Below are positions 7,485-15,960 of a DNA stretch of 32,244 nt, piece after piece. Location of the stretch: the NCBI GenBank assembly GCA_017940545.1, contig JAGAYI010000019.1, positions 1 to 32,244 on the forward strand, written 5' to 3'. Made by a program: the position numbers and the translations under genes. Below the pieces are notes generated by a model. It was not told the origin of the DNA and did no database searches. It saw only the letters and a program-made list of their open reading frames with translations. The DNA is from Prevotella sp. Lineage in GTDB: Bacteria > Bacteroidota > Bacteroidia > Bacteroidales > Bacteroidaceae. Position 1 is the first letter of the stretch. Each line of letters begins with the position of its first letter.

Positions 7485-10413
7485 CAGTCAGGATGAAAAA
7501 ATAAATGTCTGGGGAGCACGGGTGCATAACCTGAAAAACATTGACGTCGAGATTCCACGCCAGTCGCTCACCGTAATTACCGGACTCAGCGGTTCGGGCA
7601 AGTCAAGCCTGGCCTTCGACACCATCTTTGCCGAAGGGCAGCGCCGCTATATCGAGACTTTCTCTGCCTACGCACGCAACTTCCTGGGCGGACTGGAACG
7701 GCCCGATGTCGATAAGATAACCGGTCTGTCGCCCGTCATCAGCATTGAGCAGAAGACGACCAACAAAAACCCCCGCTCCACCGTAGGCACCACCACCGAG
7801 ATTTACGACTTTCTGCGACTGCTCTATGCCCGTGCCGGAAAGGCCTACAGCTACGTGACGGGCGAACCGATGGTGAAATATACGGAAGAACGCGTGCTCG
7901 ACATGATACGGCACGACTATGCCGGACGGAAAATCATGATTCTGGCACCCGTCGTTCGCAGCCGTAAAGGACATTACCGCGAACTCTTTGAAAGCATGCG
8001 CCGCAAGGGCTACCTGACCGTCCGCGTTGATGGAGAGCTGCAGGAAATCGTCCAGGGCATGAAGGTGGACCGCTACAAGAACCACAACATCGAGGTGGTC
8101 ATCGACAAACTTGTGCTGCCACCGGCACCTGCTGAAGGAGAGCCAAGTGCAGAACCCGGCGAACGCCTGAAGAAATCAGTATCCATCGCCATGAAACAGG
8201 GCGAAGGACTCCTGATGATTCTCGACGCGACGGATGCCGGAACAACGTCAGGAAAGACGAAAGGAGGAATCAAATACTTCTCGAAACGACTCATGTGCCC
8301 CACGACGGGAATGTCCTACAACGACCCAGCCCCCAATAACTTCTCGTTCAACTCGCCAATGGGAGCCTGCCCGCGCTGCAAGGGACTGGGCTACGTCAGC
8401 GAGATTGACCTGGAGAAGGTCATTCCAAACCGTAACCTGAGCATCTACGACGGAGCCATCGTCCCGTTGGGAAAATATAAAAGCCAGATGATTTTCTGGC
8501 AGATTGATGCCATACTGCATAAATATGACCACACGCTGAAGACACCCGTGAGCGATATTCCTGACGAGGCATTGAGCGAAATACTCTATGGCTCGTTAGA
8601 AAATGTGCGCATAGACAAGGAGCTGGTACACACCTCCAGCGACTATTTTGTGGCATACGACGGCGTGGTGAAATACCTGCGCTCCGTAATGGAAAACGAC
8701 GACAGCACCAGCGGACAGAAATGGGCAGACCAGTTTCTGGCCGAGTGTGAGTGTCCGGAATGTCACGGACAACGCCTGAACCGCGAAGCACTCAGCTACA
8801 AAATATGGGACAAGAACATTGCCGAACTGGCTGCAATGGACATCAGCGAGCTACGGCAATGGCTCGACGAGCTGGACAGAGAAGGAACGACACACCTCGA
8901 CCACCAGCAACGACAGATAGCCGGCGAGATTCTCAAGGAAATACGCACCCGACTGGACTTCCTGCTTGACGTAGGACTTGACTACCTGGCACTCAACCGC
9001 CAGTCAGCCAGCCTCTCAGGCGGCGAGAGCCAACGAATACGACTCGCCACTCAAATCGGTTCGCAACTGGTCAACGTGCTCTACATCCTCGACGAGCCCA
9101 GCATCGGACTGCATCAGCGCGACAACGAAAGACTGATACACTCGCTCAAGGACCTGCGCGACATTGGCAACACCGTCATCGTAGTAGAACACGACAAGGA
9201 CATGATGCTGGCAGCCGACCACATCATAGACATCGGTCCCCGCGCAGGACGCAAAGGCGGCGAAGTCGTGTTCCAAGGAACGCCGGCAGAAATGATGAAA
9301 GCCGACACCCTCACTTCCAAATACATCAAAGGTGAGCTCACCGTTTACGAGCATTCCGGATCATCCGATTATTCCGAATCATCCGATTATTCCGAACCAT
9401 CCAAGCCCTCAGGAAAGAAAATCACCCTACGCGGCTGTCGCGGCAACAACCTGAAAAATATTACCGTAGAGTTTCCACTCGGCAAACTCATCCTCGTCAC
9501 AGGAGTCAGCGGAAGCGGAAAGTCAACCCTCATCAACGAGACTCTCTACCCCATCCTCTCCAAGCACTTCTACCGCTCACTCAAAAACCCCATGCCCTAC
9601 GACACCATCGAAGGACTGGAAAACATCGACAAAGTCATCAACGTTGACCAAAGCCCCATCGGCCGCACGCCACGCTCCAACCCCGCCACATACACCGGCG
9701 TGTTCAGCGACATACGTTCCCTGTTCGTCCATCTGCCCGAAGCACAAATACGCGGTTACAAGCCGGGGCGTTTCTCGTTCAACGTCAAGGGCGGACGCTG
9801 CGAAACCTGCGGCGGCAACGGCTACAAGACCATCGAGATGAACTTCCTGCCCGACGTGATGGTGCCCTGTGAGGCATGCCACGGGAAACGCTACAACCGC
9901 GAAACCCTGGAGGTACGATACAAAGGCAAGTCCATTGCCGACGTACTCGACATGACCATCAACCAGGCCGTAGAGTTCTTCGAAAACGTGCCCGACATCC
10001 TGCGCAAAATCAAAACCATACAGGACGTCGGACTCGGCTACATCAAACTCGGACAGCCTTCCACCACCCTCAGCGGCGGCGAGAGCCAGCGTGTCAAGTT
10101 AGCCACCGAGCTGTCGAAGAAAGACACAGGCCGCACACTGTACATTCTCGACGAGCCCACCACTGGCCTGCACTTCGAGGACATCCGCATACTCATGGGT
10201 GTGCTGCGGCAACTGGTCAGCCGGGGCAACACCGTCATCATCATCGAGCACAACCTGGACGTCATTCGGCAGGCAGACTACATCATCGACATGGGACCAG
10301 AGGGTGGTCGCCGCGGTGGGGAAGTGCTATCTACCGGAACACCCGAGGAAATAGCACGAAGCAAAAAGGGCTTTACTCCCCGCTTCCTGAAACAGGAAAT
10401 GAACATGAAGTAA
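7471..10413 (+). CDS. uvrA: Excinuclease ABC subunit A
   Basis: UvrA is the damage-sensing ATPase of nucleotide excision repair; with UvrB it scans DNA for bulky lesions in the cytoplasm. The 980-residue protein has two ABC modules: Walker A at 38-46 (GLSGSGKSS) and 678-686 (GVSGSGKST), and ABC signatures LSGGES near 515 and 867. Zinc-binding cysteines are at 276 with 300/303, at 426/428/431, and at 777/780 with 800/803. The UvrB-interaction region ([17 protein letters not shown]) is present, so it looks like a canonical UvrA rather than the short UvrA2. It is about 30-40 residues longer than usual, partly through a Ser-rich linker at 625-650. The start at 7471 lies inside the preceding gene's last codons. 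Confidence 0.97.
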   Translation: MNNNNSQDEKINVWGARVHNLKNIDVEIPRQSLTVITGLSGSGKSSLAFDTIFAEGQRRYIETFSAYARNFLGGLERPDVDKITGLSPVISIEQKTTNKNPRSTVGTTTEIYDFLRLLYARAGKAYSYVTGEPMVKYTEERVLDMIRHDYAGRKIMILAPVVRSRKGHYRELFESMRRKGYLTVRVDGELQEIVQGMKVDRYKNHNIEVVIDKLVLPPAPAEGEPSAEPGERLKKSVSIAMKQGEGLLMILDATDAGTTSGKTKGGIKYFSKRLMCPTTGMSYNDPAPNNFSFNSPMGACPRCKGLGYVSEIDLEKVIPNRNLSIYDGAIVPLGKYKSQMIFWQIDAILHKYDHTLKTPVSDIPDEALSEILYGSLENVRIDKELVHTSSDYFVAYDGVVKYLRSVMENDDSTSGQKWADQFLAECECPECHGQRLNREALSYKIWDKNIAELAAMDISELRQWLDELDREGTTHLDHQQRQIAGEILKEIRTRLDFLLDVGLDYLALNRQSASLSGGESQRIRLATQIGSQLVNVLYILDEPSIGLHQRDNERLIHSLKDLRDIGNTVIVVEHDKDMMLAADHIIDIGPRAGRKGGEVVFQGTPAEMMKADTLTSKYIKGELTVYEHSGSSDYSESSDYSEPSKPSGKKITLRGCRGNNLKNITVEFPLGKLILVTGVSGSGKSTLINETLYPILSKHFYRSLKNPMPYDTIEGLENIDKVINVDQSPIGRTPRSNPATYTGVFSDIRSLFVHLPEAQIRGYKPGRFSFNVKGGRCETCGGNGYKTIEMNFLPDVMVPCEACHGKRYNRETLEVRYKGKSIADVLDMTINQAVEFFENVPDILRKIKTIQDVGLGYIKLGQPSTTLSGGESQRVKLATELSKKDTGRTLYILDEPTTGLHFEDIRILMGVLRQLVSRGNTVIIIEHNLDVIRQADYIIDMGPEGGRRGGEVLSTGTPEEIARSKKGFTPRFLKQEMNMK
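9361..9396 (+). repeat. Perfect 18-bp duplication in the uvrA inter-domain linker
   Basis: Positions 9361-9378 and 9379-9396 are identical (TCATCCGATTATTCCGAA), encoding SSDYSE twice at residues 631-642, between the two ABC modules. Related half-units flank it on both sides (ATTCCGGA before, CCATCC after). Confidence 0.9.
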
Positions 10414-10445
10414 AGACATTAAACCGAGATTCATTCTTCTGCCCC

Positions 10446-11591
10446 ATGACAGCAAAACGTCTCTTCATCACCCTGTCCGTCATGCTGACCGTCGTCCCGT
10501 GCATGGCTCAGGAACACCTGCCCTATATGACAGAACAACTAGTGGACACCACACAAGCAGAGACCCTCGGACTGCAAAAGCCGCAGCAACTCACCACCAC
10601 CACCATTTTCTCTCCCGACGAGTCAGAGCCACACTATGCCAACGGAGCCGTCCTGACCGCATTCAAAGGCTCATTGTTCTGCATGTGGCAGTCATCGCAA
10701 ACCGACGAGGACGCACCGGAAACCTGCGTCATGTACTCCGTCAGCACCGACAAGGGACAAACATGGTCGCCCCCTACCCTGCTCGCTTCGGCCACCGACT
10801 CCACCTACTGCACGTCGGGCGGCTGGCTCAGCACCCCCGACACGCTTGTAGCCTACATCAACACCTGGGCTCCTGGCACAGAAACGGCCTGTGGCTACAC
10901 CCGCTATGTCACAACAACCGACGGACGCAACTGGTCCACGCCACAGCACGTTACAATGGCCGACGGCAGCCACATGGACGGCATCATAGAACAAGACCCA
11001 CTCGTGCTACCCACCGGGCGCATCGTTGGGGCAGCCCACTTTCAGCCCGGACTTCACGTATCGCCCATCTATACTGACGACCCCACAGGTCGCCACGGAT
11101 GGAAACGCGGAGACATGCAGTCCCACGACCACGGCAAACAGTCGCAAGAGTTGGAGCCCAGCCAGTATCTGCAGCACGACGGCTCGCTCATCATGGTGTT
11201 CCGCGACCAACAAGGCTCTTATAGAAAACTGGCCGCACGCAGTACCGACGATGGAGAAACATGGACGACACCCATGCCCACCAACATTCCCGACGCACGA
11301 GTCAAGCAGAGCGCAGGAAACCTGCCCGACGGCACTGCCTTTCTCATCGGCAACCCCACGGGCAACAAGCGTCGCTATCCGCTGGCCGTGCTCTACTCTG
11401 AAGACGGTATCTGCTTCGACCGCGCCTTCCTGCTGCGTGCCGGAGGCAGCGACCTGCCCCGTCAGCGTTGGCCCGGCCGTTACAAGACGTTAGGATACAG
11501 CTATCCGAAAGCCCTCGTTTACGGCGGGAAGCTCTACGTAGTCTATGCCACCAACAAGGAAGCCATTGAGTGCAGCATCCTGACATTATAA
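10446..11591 (+). CDS. Secreted sialidase-like (BNR/Asp-box) beta-propeller protein
   Basis: The 381-residue precursor starts with a signal peptide (1-22, ending PCMAQ). Asp-box motifs of the S-x-D-x-G-x-x-W type occur at about 100-107 (STDKGQTW) and 266-273 (STDDGETW), with a degenerate one in between (TTDGRNW). This is the six-bladed propeller fold of the sialidase superfamily. I do not see the FRIP motif or a clear arginine triad of proven GH33 sialidases, so activity on sialic acid is uncertain and another glycan substrate is possible. It begins 32 bp after uvrA and is probably co-transcribed. The long upstream frame overlapping uvrA is spurious; ATG at 10446 gives the signal peptide. The coding end directly abuts an IS remnant but looks natural (LYVVYATNKE near the C-terminus). 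Confidence 0.75.
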   Translation: MTAKRLFITLSVMLTVVPCMAQEHLPYMTEQLVDTTQAETLGLQKPQQLTTTTIFSPDESEPHYANGAVLTAFKGSLFCMWQSSQTDEDAPETCVMYSVSTDKGQTWSPPTLLASATDSTYCTSGGWLSTPDTLVAYINTWAPGTETACGYTRYVTTTDGRNWSTPQHVTMADGSHMDGIIEQDPLVLPTGRIVGAAHFQPGLHVSPIYTDDPTGRHGWKRGDMQSHDHGKQSQELEPSQYLQHDGSLIMVFRDQQGSYRKLAARSTDDGETWTTPMPTNIPDARVKQSAGNLPDGTAFLIGNPTGNKRRYPLAVLYSEDGICFDRAFLLRAGGSDLPRQRWPGRYKTLGYSYPKALVYGGKLYVVYATNKEAIECSILTL

Positions 11592-11610
11592 CTTGACTTC
11601 TCGCCTTACT

Positions 11611-12609
11611 GAGGCAGTAGGAGATGATGGCCACGTGTATCTGTATTCGGACTGCATTTTCAGATTCTCCCCAGAAACGCTTGACTTGGAGGTGTTGCTT
11701 GATCCATTTGAAAAAGAGCTCCACCTGCCACCTATATTTATAGAGCAGGGCAATGTCCTTTGCGCTGAGGTAGAAGTTGTTCGTGTAGTAGACGAAGCTT
11801 CGATGAAGCCCTGGCGCATAATAGACAATTCTTCTGATAACACCGGGATACTTCTCCTGATTCTCCTTTTTGGTGAAGCGAATGGTCTAGTCTTTGAGCA
11901 CGTTGTCTGTTCCATCGAGAATACTCTCGCCATCGACAATCTCGTAAGCAGGCTTACCTTTCTCCCTGATGATGAAAAAAGCCCCGAACACGTTGATGCG
12001 ATAGAGTCTGACGAGGTCAAAGTATCCTCTGTCAAACACATAGCGCGCCAAAGGCTCGTATGTGAACCAGTCCATCGAGTTGACATCATGCACCTTGGCA
12101 TTGGTAATTCTGTAGAATACGGGTATCTCAGTAACGATGTCAATCTGAGTATGGATTCTGATGCCAGACTTCGTGCTTCTAAACTCTGCCCATCTGAATA
12201 CGGACATGCACAGGTCGATGGTAGTGGAGTCAATAGCATAGAATTTGCCATGCAGTTCAAACTCTTTTGTAATGCGTCTGGCTTGGGCAATGGACACCAT
12301 GTAGAAAGCGAACTCCTCAAAGATACGATGGTCTCTGAGAGCATTGGCCTTCGACAGCATCTGTCTGTTGATAGGCTGGTGGCCAAATCCGAGGTGTTTA
12401 GACTTCTTGGCATGGGCGGTTGTTATATCAGTGAGTTCCCTAAGGCTTCCACAGCCCATAAGCTGACCGAACATCAGAACCAGCAAATGGTTCCAATGAG
12501 ACATCGACCAACCCTTGATCCTGTCGTTGTACTTGGCGAGTATGCGCCTGAACTGCCTCTGAGGGAGAAACTGTACGATCTGTGCAAAAACGAATGTCCC
12601 TATATGCAT
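11611..12609 (-). pseudogene. IS4-family transposase, interrupted by a stop and truncated at its 3' end
   Basis: From the ATG at 12609 the protein resembles the Bacteroidales IS4 transposase group: an N-terminal domain starting MHIGTFVFAQIVQFLP, FYAIDSTTIDL with the first catalytic Asp, and VFDRGYFDLVRLY with the second. A TAG at 11887-11889 ends the frame after 240 residues. The same frame then continues with TIRFTKKENQEKYPGVIRR and on to YRWQVELFFKWIKQHL, which carries the catalytic Glu, so this is a nonsense mutation, probably CAG to TAG, not a frameshift. Homology stops at about AIISYCL (11611), where the reading runs into the antisense of the sialidase-like gene. The C-terminal end and right IS boundary are therefore missing and the copy should be inactive. 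Confidence 0.85.
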
Positions 12610-12634
12610 ATCTGCTCCGGTTTTGAATCGGATG

Positions 12635-12642
12635 CAAAGGTA
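12635..12642 (-). promoter_or_regulatory. -7 box of the degraded IS4 transposase gene
   Basis: The minus strand reads TACCTTTG (12642 to 12635), 25 bp before the transposase ATG. No clear -33 box is present. The outer left end of this IS probably lies near 12690-12700 but no terminal repeat can be verified because the other end is lost. Confidence 0.5.
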
Positions 12643-12795
12643 GGCATTTCAAAACCCGGACAGGGTATCGCTGGGCTAAAACGTTGTGCATGAGAACTTT
12701 AATTTTGAATTTAAATGATTTTAAGAGACACTAGTGATTTCATCAAAAAACTCGTCCTTGCATATTACCGAAAAAAAATACCGAAAAAAATATTC

Positions 12796-12861
12796 GTTTA
12801 CCACTCGCTCCTAAGTTCGCTTTGCTTACAAAGAAAGATCATCAATTATTTCGGAATAATC
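12796..12861 (+). repeat. 66-bp direct repeat, copy A, downstream of the RAYT-like gene
   Basis: By hand alignment 54 of 66 positions match copy B at 14055-14120 without gaps. The shared core includes CCACTCG, TCGCTTTG, TTACAAAGAAAG and ATCAATTATTT. The two copies bracket the RAYT-like gene in the same orientation, 1259 bp apart. Confidence 0.8.
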
Positions 12862-12925
12862 AGCAGACCCCGTGATTCTCAGAGCACTGCTGGTTTTCTG
12901 TGGTGCTCTTTTGTTTTGCTTCTTG

Positions 12926-12973
12926 CTGTCCTTTTGTCTCTGCATGTTACTGTCCTTTTGTCTCTGCATGTTG
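12926..12973 (+). repeat. 24-bp tandem repeat, two units
   Basis: Units at 12926-12949 and 12950-12973 differ only in the last base; each contains CCTTTTGTCTCTGCATGTT. The second unit runs directly into the palindrome at 12969-12989. Confidence 0.85.
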
Positions 12974-12989
12974 CTGTGTCACAGCAACA
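12969..12989. repeat. Perfect palindrome just after the RAYT-like stop codon
   Basis: TGTTGCTGTG, one central T, then CACAGCAACA: ten perfect base pairs. It lies 10 bp beyond the stop codon at 13000-13002. A near-identical copy with one mismatch in the stem lies inside the gene at 13577-13597, and similarity between the two places extends over about 50 bp. REP-like function is inference. Confidence 0.85.
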
Positions 12990-12999
12990 CCCTCAACGC

Positions 13000-14013
13000 T
13001 CATCTCTCGCAAATTACCCTTGCCATCGCGTTCAGCTCCAGGCATTGGCCCCTTTTGATAACAATCTTCTCATTATGATGCTCCCAAGGTGCCAGAATCA
13101 GCAACTGCCCTTTGGCACAGGCATCCATTCTCTTTCCGCCTGGCTTTGCCAAATCCGTAAAACCATTCTCTTGCAAATAAATGAGCGGCAGTCCCTCCTC
13201 GAATGCCGCCCTCATAATAGCTTTCTCGCCCTTTGAGATAGCTGGCGATACAAGCACCGCACCTTGCCTTGCGGCTCTAAGGCATTCGTTCAGCTTTACC
13301 TGTAAATCACTCTCGCTGATGCTCCTTGAGCACTGCACCTGTATTTTCAAGGGCTTTTCTAACAAAAACCGATTACCAATAGCTGAAAAACTGAGACCTG
13401 CGAACGCCAACCCCCTCTGCACCCTAAACAAATCAGGATTCTCCCTCTTCATCAGCAGTCGCCTCGGGTTATCCTTCAGGTAAGTCAGCCAGCGCTCCAG
13501 CTGCCCATCCCTCAGCAAAATCTGGTCATTAAAGCCCTTCGCAAACAGCAGCCCGTTCTCGCGGCTCCTCTGTGCATGTTGCTGTGCCACAGTAACAAAC
13601 TCAACGGGCATCACCTCCCGAAACGCCTTATTGCAGGCCTGCTTAACCCCCAGTAGCACCTTACCTAACGGTTTCTCCATCCGCTCTTTTACAAATAGAA
13701 TGGCGTGCAGATGGTCAGGCATCATTTGTAGTGCCACCACTTTTACCTCCAGATGATGGCTGCTGATGGACTGCCAAATCTCCGCCACAGCCGCCCCTAA
13801 TGGCGATAACTCGACATGAGGCGCCTCTGGTGATGGCTCTACGGCCTCACTTCTCCCCATCACTTGACCAAACAGCGGCCTCCGCCCCTCCGTCACCATA
13901 GTTATCATATACATCCGCCGAGCGGTGTAGTCGTTATCCACACAGCGACGCAGCATCGAGGGTTTCTTCTCGCCAGCATATGCCTTCTGTTTTTCAAACG
14001 TTTCTCTATCCAT
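13000..14013 (-). CDS. RAYT/IS200-like HUH transposase with an extra C-terminal domain
   Basis: The N-terminal half (about residues 30-190 of 337) resembles Y1 (IS200-like) and REP-associated tyrosine transposases: MMPDHLHAIL supplies the HUH metal-binding pair (H101, H103), and LERWLTYLKDNPRRLL supplies a candidate catalytic Y178, in the same context as the RAYT motif YxxxNP. These enzymes nick and join single-stranded DNA at hairpins. Residues about 205-337 form a second domain (GAVLVSPAISKGEKAIMRAA, LPLIYLQENGFTDLAKPGGK, GQLLILAPW) with the feel of a Rossmann-like, DprA/LOG-type fold; I cannot name it. The gene is bracketed by 66-bp direct repeats and carries palindromes. A -7 box TAAATTTG lies at 14034-14027 on the minus strand. 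Confidence 0.75.
   Translation of the reverse strand: MDRETFEKQKAYAGEKKPSMLRRCVDNDYTARRMYMITMVTEGRRPLFGQVMGRSEAVEPSPEAPHVELSPLGAAVAEIWQSISSHHLEVKVVALQMMPDHLHAILFVKERMEKPLGKVLLGVKQACNKAFREVMPVEFVTVAQQHAQRSRENGLLFAKGFNDQILLRDGQLERWLTYLKDNPRRLLMKRENPDLFRVQRGLAFAGLSFSAIGNRFLLEKPLKIQVQCSRSISESDLQVKLNECLRAARQGAVLVSPAISKGEKAIMRAAFEEGLPLIYLQENGFTDLAKPGGKRMDACAKGQLLILAPWEHHNEKIVIKRGQCLELNAMARVICER
13577..13597. repeat. Internal copy of the palindrome within the RAYT-like gene
   Basis: TGTTGCTGTG, C, CACAGTAACA: the same palindrome as at 12969-12989 with one stem mismatch. It encodes part of FVTVAQQH (about residues 139-146). The flanking bases TGCATG before and CTCAACG after are also shared with the downstream copy. 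Confidence 0.85.
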
Positions 14014-14054
14014 AGCAATCGTACTGCAAATTTACAAATTTATTTCCTATTTCT

Positions 14055-14120
14055 GTTTGCCACTCGACTCTAAGGTCGCTTTGTTTACAAAGAAAGTTAA
14101 TCAATTATTTAGATATGATC
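14055..14120 (+). repeat. 66-bp direct repeat, copy B, upstream of the RAYT-like gene
   Basis: This is the partner of 12796-12861. It covers the last codons and stop of the TIR gene (stop at 14109-14111) and the space before the RAYT-like start. Its centre can fold as CTTTGT-TT-ACAAAG. Confidence 0.8.
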
Positions 14121-15041
14121 ATTGGAGTCCCCACGTACATCATTATATATCTTATATTCAAACTCTAATAAGTGATTAATATCCTCAGTTCGCCTGACAA
14201 CTCTCAGAATCTTGAGTGCAGCAAACTTATGCTTACGATTTTCCATCAAAACTATTTCTCCAACATTTACAGATTTGGTACGTGAGCTGAAATCAAAGTT
14301 AATAAAATCATTAGGAGAAGGAAACTCCTTATATGCAGGGTTATATCCTAATCTTAACACATGGTCTCTATAGCAATGAATAGAATTTTCTCCACATTCA
14401 CTCCATTGAGTGTTAAACTCATAATCACCTTCACCAATTATATATGATCCGCTATTCCTTTTATAATCAAAAGACACTTTCCCTTCTAAAAAGGGTATAT
14501 GAAAAATTATCTTCTCGACATTCAGTTTTGTTGTTATCTTGTCAGAAATCTCAGTTGAAATAAAAGGATTCTTTCCCAGTGGCGGTTTCTTCTTAATATC
14601 TTCATCGTAGATGCGTTCTAGTAGTTCCTGATAGCAATCAAAATAATTCCCATTATCAAAATCAACATATCTCAACCCCGATAAAAAAGTCGGAACTTTT
14701 TCTGTTCCGCTGTTACCTTTAACGATAGGAATTATATAGCGTTTATCACTATTATTCATCATTTCTGACGCAATAATTCGTTTCTCATAGCCAGCACCTC
14801 CGATTCCTCCGTTTGCTTTTTCTATGTATTTGTCACTACAAATACACAAAACGAAGTGGGAATCTGTAAGACCTTGCTCCATGAAGAATGAAAGATCATT
14901 GCCCAACCTCGCATCCCATTGGTCTAAAATTACGTCTAACCCATGTTTACGAAGGTTTGCTGCAAGTTTCAACACCCACTTTTTATGCTCCTCACTATCC
15001 CATGCATAAGATACAAAAGCTTTTTTGTTGTCTGGTGTCAT
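14109..15041 (-). CDS. TIR/SEFIR-domain protein, candidate defence effector
   Basis: Residues about 5-150 of 310 form a TIR_2/SEFIR-type domain: KAFVSYAWDSEEHKKWV at the start, LRKHGLDVILDQWD, LTDSHFVLCICSDKYIEKA and GYEKRII, where E86 is the likely catalytic Glu of TIR NADases. The C-terminal half (about 165-310) is a beta-rich region (GSYIIGEGDYEFNTQWSEC...) of a kind seen after such domains in other Bacteroidota proteins; it may sense a trigger or ligand. Bacterial TIR proteins commonly act in phage defence by depleting NAD+ or making signal nucleotides; whether this one does is inference. No Thoeris ThsA partner is present. The base composition is AT-rich compared with the flanks. It lies 102 bp after the BRCT gene on the same strand, with no clear promoter in between. 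Confidence 0.8.
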   Translation of the reverse strand: MTPDNKKAFVSYAWDSEEHKKWVLKLAANLRKHGLDVILDQWDARLGNDLSFFMEQGLTDSHFVLCICSDKYIEKANGGIGGAGYEKRIIASEMMNNSDKRYIIPIVKGNSGTEKVPTFLSGLRYVDFDNGNYFDCYQELLERIYDEDIKKKPPLGKNPFISTEISDKITTKLNVEKIIFHIPFLEGKVSFDYKRNSGSYIIGEGDYEFNTQWSECGENSIHCYRDHVLRLGYNPAYKEFPSPNDFINFDFSSRTKSVNVGEIVLMENRKHKFAALKILRVVRRTEDINHLLEFEYKIYNDVRGDSNDHI

Positions 15042-15143
15042 ATGTGTGCTTTTATTGTTGTCCGTTCAACTTTATATTATAATATTTGAGCTATCCACTA
15101 ATCATAGTTTAGTTCGCCAGAGTTAAACAGTAAAAACAAATCC

Positions 15144-15950
15144 TTATTTTTTATTTAGCTTATCTTCTAACATGATATCCAGTAACCTTGTCGTACTTTC
15201 ATCTGGGAATGTCTCCAGCCTCTTTTTTACCCATGTAATGAAGTCCGATTCGCTGGTAAATTGAATATTGAAAAACTTGGCTGTACTTTCATTGTAATGT
15301 TTCTCGATATTTGTAATTACCTGATCCTTGATACCTTGCTCCAGTAACCGCAAGGTCTCATCACTCAACATGATGACATTGGTTTCATCATAGTATTCGG
15401 TATTTGCATAGCCTCCAAAATTTCCGATGATTTGACGAAGAACCCCCATGTCTGTATTTGGCTTGTTGGGGACAAATATTTCCATACCATAAATTGGATT
15501 GTCCTCGCCATAGACAAGAGGCGATGAACAACGAATACCTGTATCTTCATCATCGTCATCTTCTATATAAACTGGAGGTGTCCAGTTATAATATGACATA
15601 TCTATGCTTATCTGCTTACGAGGTGCAAGTGGAGTCTCATATCCATTATAATGACCCTTGAATATCTCTTCCAATTCAGATTCACCTATCTTTAAAGGCT
15701 TCCATCCGTCATGTTCATAGCAGAGCAAACGATTTAAAAGTTCTTGTTTTACTTCATCCCCAATAACAAGGATTTGGGTGTCACGAGTTAGACCTTCCTT
15801 ACTTTTCTCAGAAGCTCCAAACTCTTTTACTTTCCGTACAAGTGCGGCACGGTTTCTGAACTTTCCAATGAATCCAACACGACGGTCGGTCAGAGGGTTC
15901 TGCTGACTAATGGCGCTATCGCCAAATATATCCAATTGTTGAGTACTCAT
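15144..15950 (-). CDS. BRCT-domain protein with a possible sliding-clamp motif
   Basis: The 268-residue protein begins MSTQQLDIFGDS; QLDIF matches the pattern of beta-clamp-binding pentapeptides (QLxLF-like). A BRCT-like domain follows at about 20-98 (RRVGFIGKFRNRAALVRKVK ... DTQILVIGD), then an acidic stretch (EDDDDED, about 130-136), then a possible second BRCT-like unit at about 150-235 (GMEIFVPNKP ... IIGNFGGYANTEYYDETNVI). It ends with a charged helical tail. The frame is open to 16052, but that part overlaps the exonuclease gene; ATG at 15950 leaves a 10-bp gap, so the two are co-transcribed. BRCT domains bind DNA ends or protein partners; here the partner may be the BRCT of the exonuclease or the clamp. 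Function is otherwise unknown. Confidence 0.65.
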   Translation of the reverse strand: MSTQQLDIFGDSAISQQNPLTDRRVGFIGKFRNRAALVRKVKEFGASEKSKEGLTRDTQILVIGDEVKQELLNRLLCYEHDGWKPLKIGESELEEIFKGHYNGYETPLAPRKQISIDMSYYNWTPPVYIEDDDDEDTGIRCSSPLVYGEDNPIYGMEIFVPNKPNTDMGVLRQIIGNFGGYANTEYYDETNVIMLSDETLRLLEQGIKDQVITNIEKHYNESTAKFFNIQFTSESDFITWVKKRLETFPDESTTRLLDIMLEDKLNKK

Positions 15951-15960
15951 AAAACTGCTA

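Larger units (their letters stand above)
12690..12999. other. Non-coding stretch between the IS remnant and the RAYT-like gene, rich in repeats
   Basis: About 300 bp without a credible gene (a plus-strand open frame here has no codon or domain support). It holds two TACCGAAAAAAA-type units near 12765-12790, one copy of a 66-bp repeat (12796-12861), two 24-bp tandem units (12926-12973) and a palindrome (12969-12989), all listed separately. Confidence 0.7.

Noticed and set aside
9876-10445. Long plus-strand open frame running through the end of uvrA into the sialidase-like gene
   Set aside because: The first 190 codons are out of frame with uvrA and low in sense; the real gene starts at the ATG at 10446 with a signal peptide.
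11887-11889. Frameshift in the IS4-type transposase
   Set aside because: Translation past the TAG stays in the same frame with good family similarity, so it is a nonsense codon only.
12715-13236. Plus-strand open frame of 173 codons between the IS remnant and the RAYT-like gene
   Set aside because: It covers the repeats and the antisense of the RAYT-like gene and has no domain pattern.
14109-15041. Thoeris system
   Set aside because: A TIR protein is present, but no ThsA-like SIR2/SLOG partner is found in the window.
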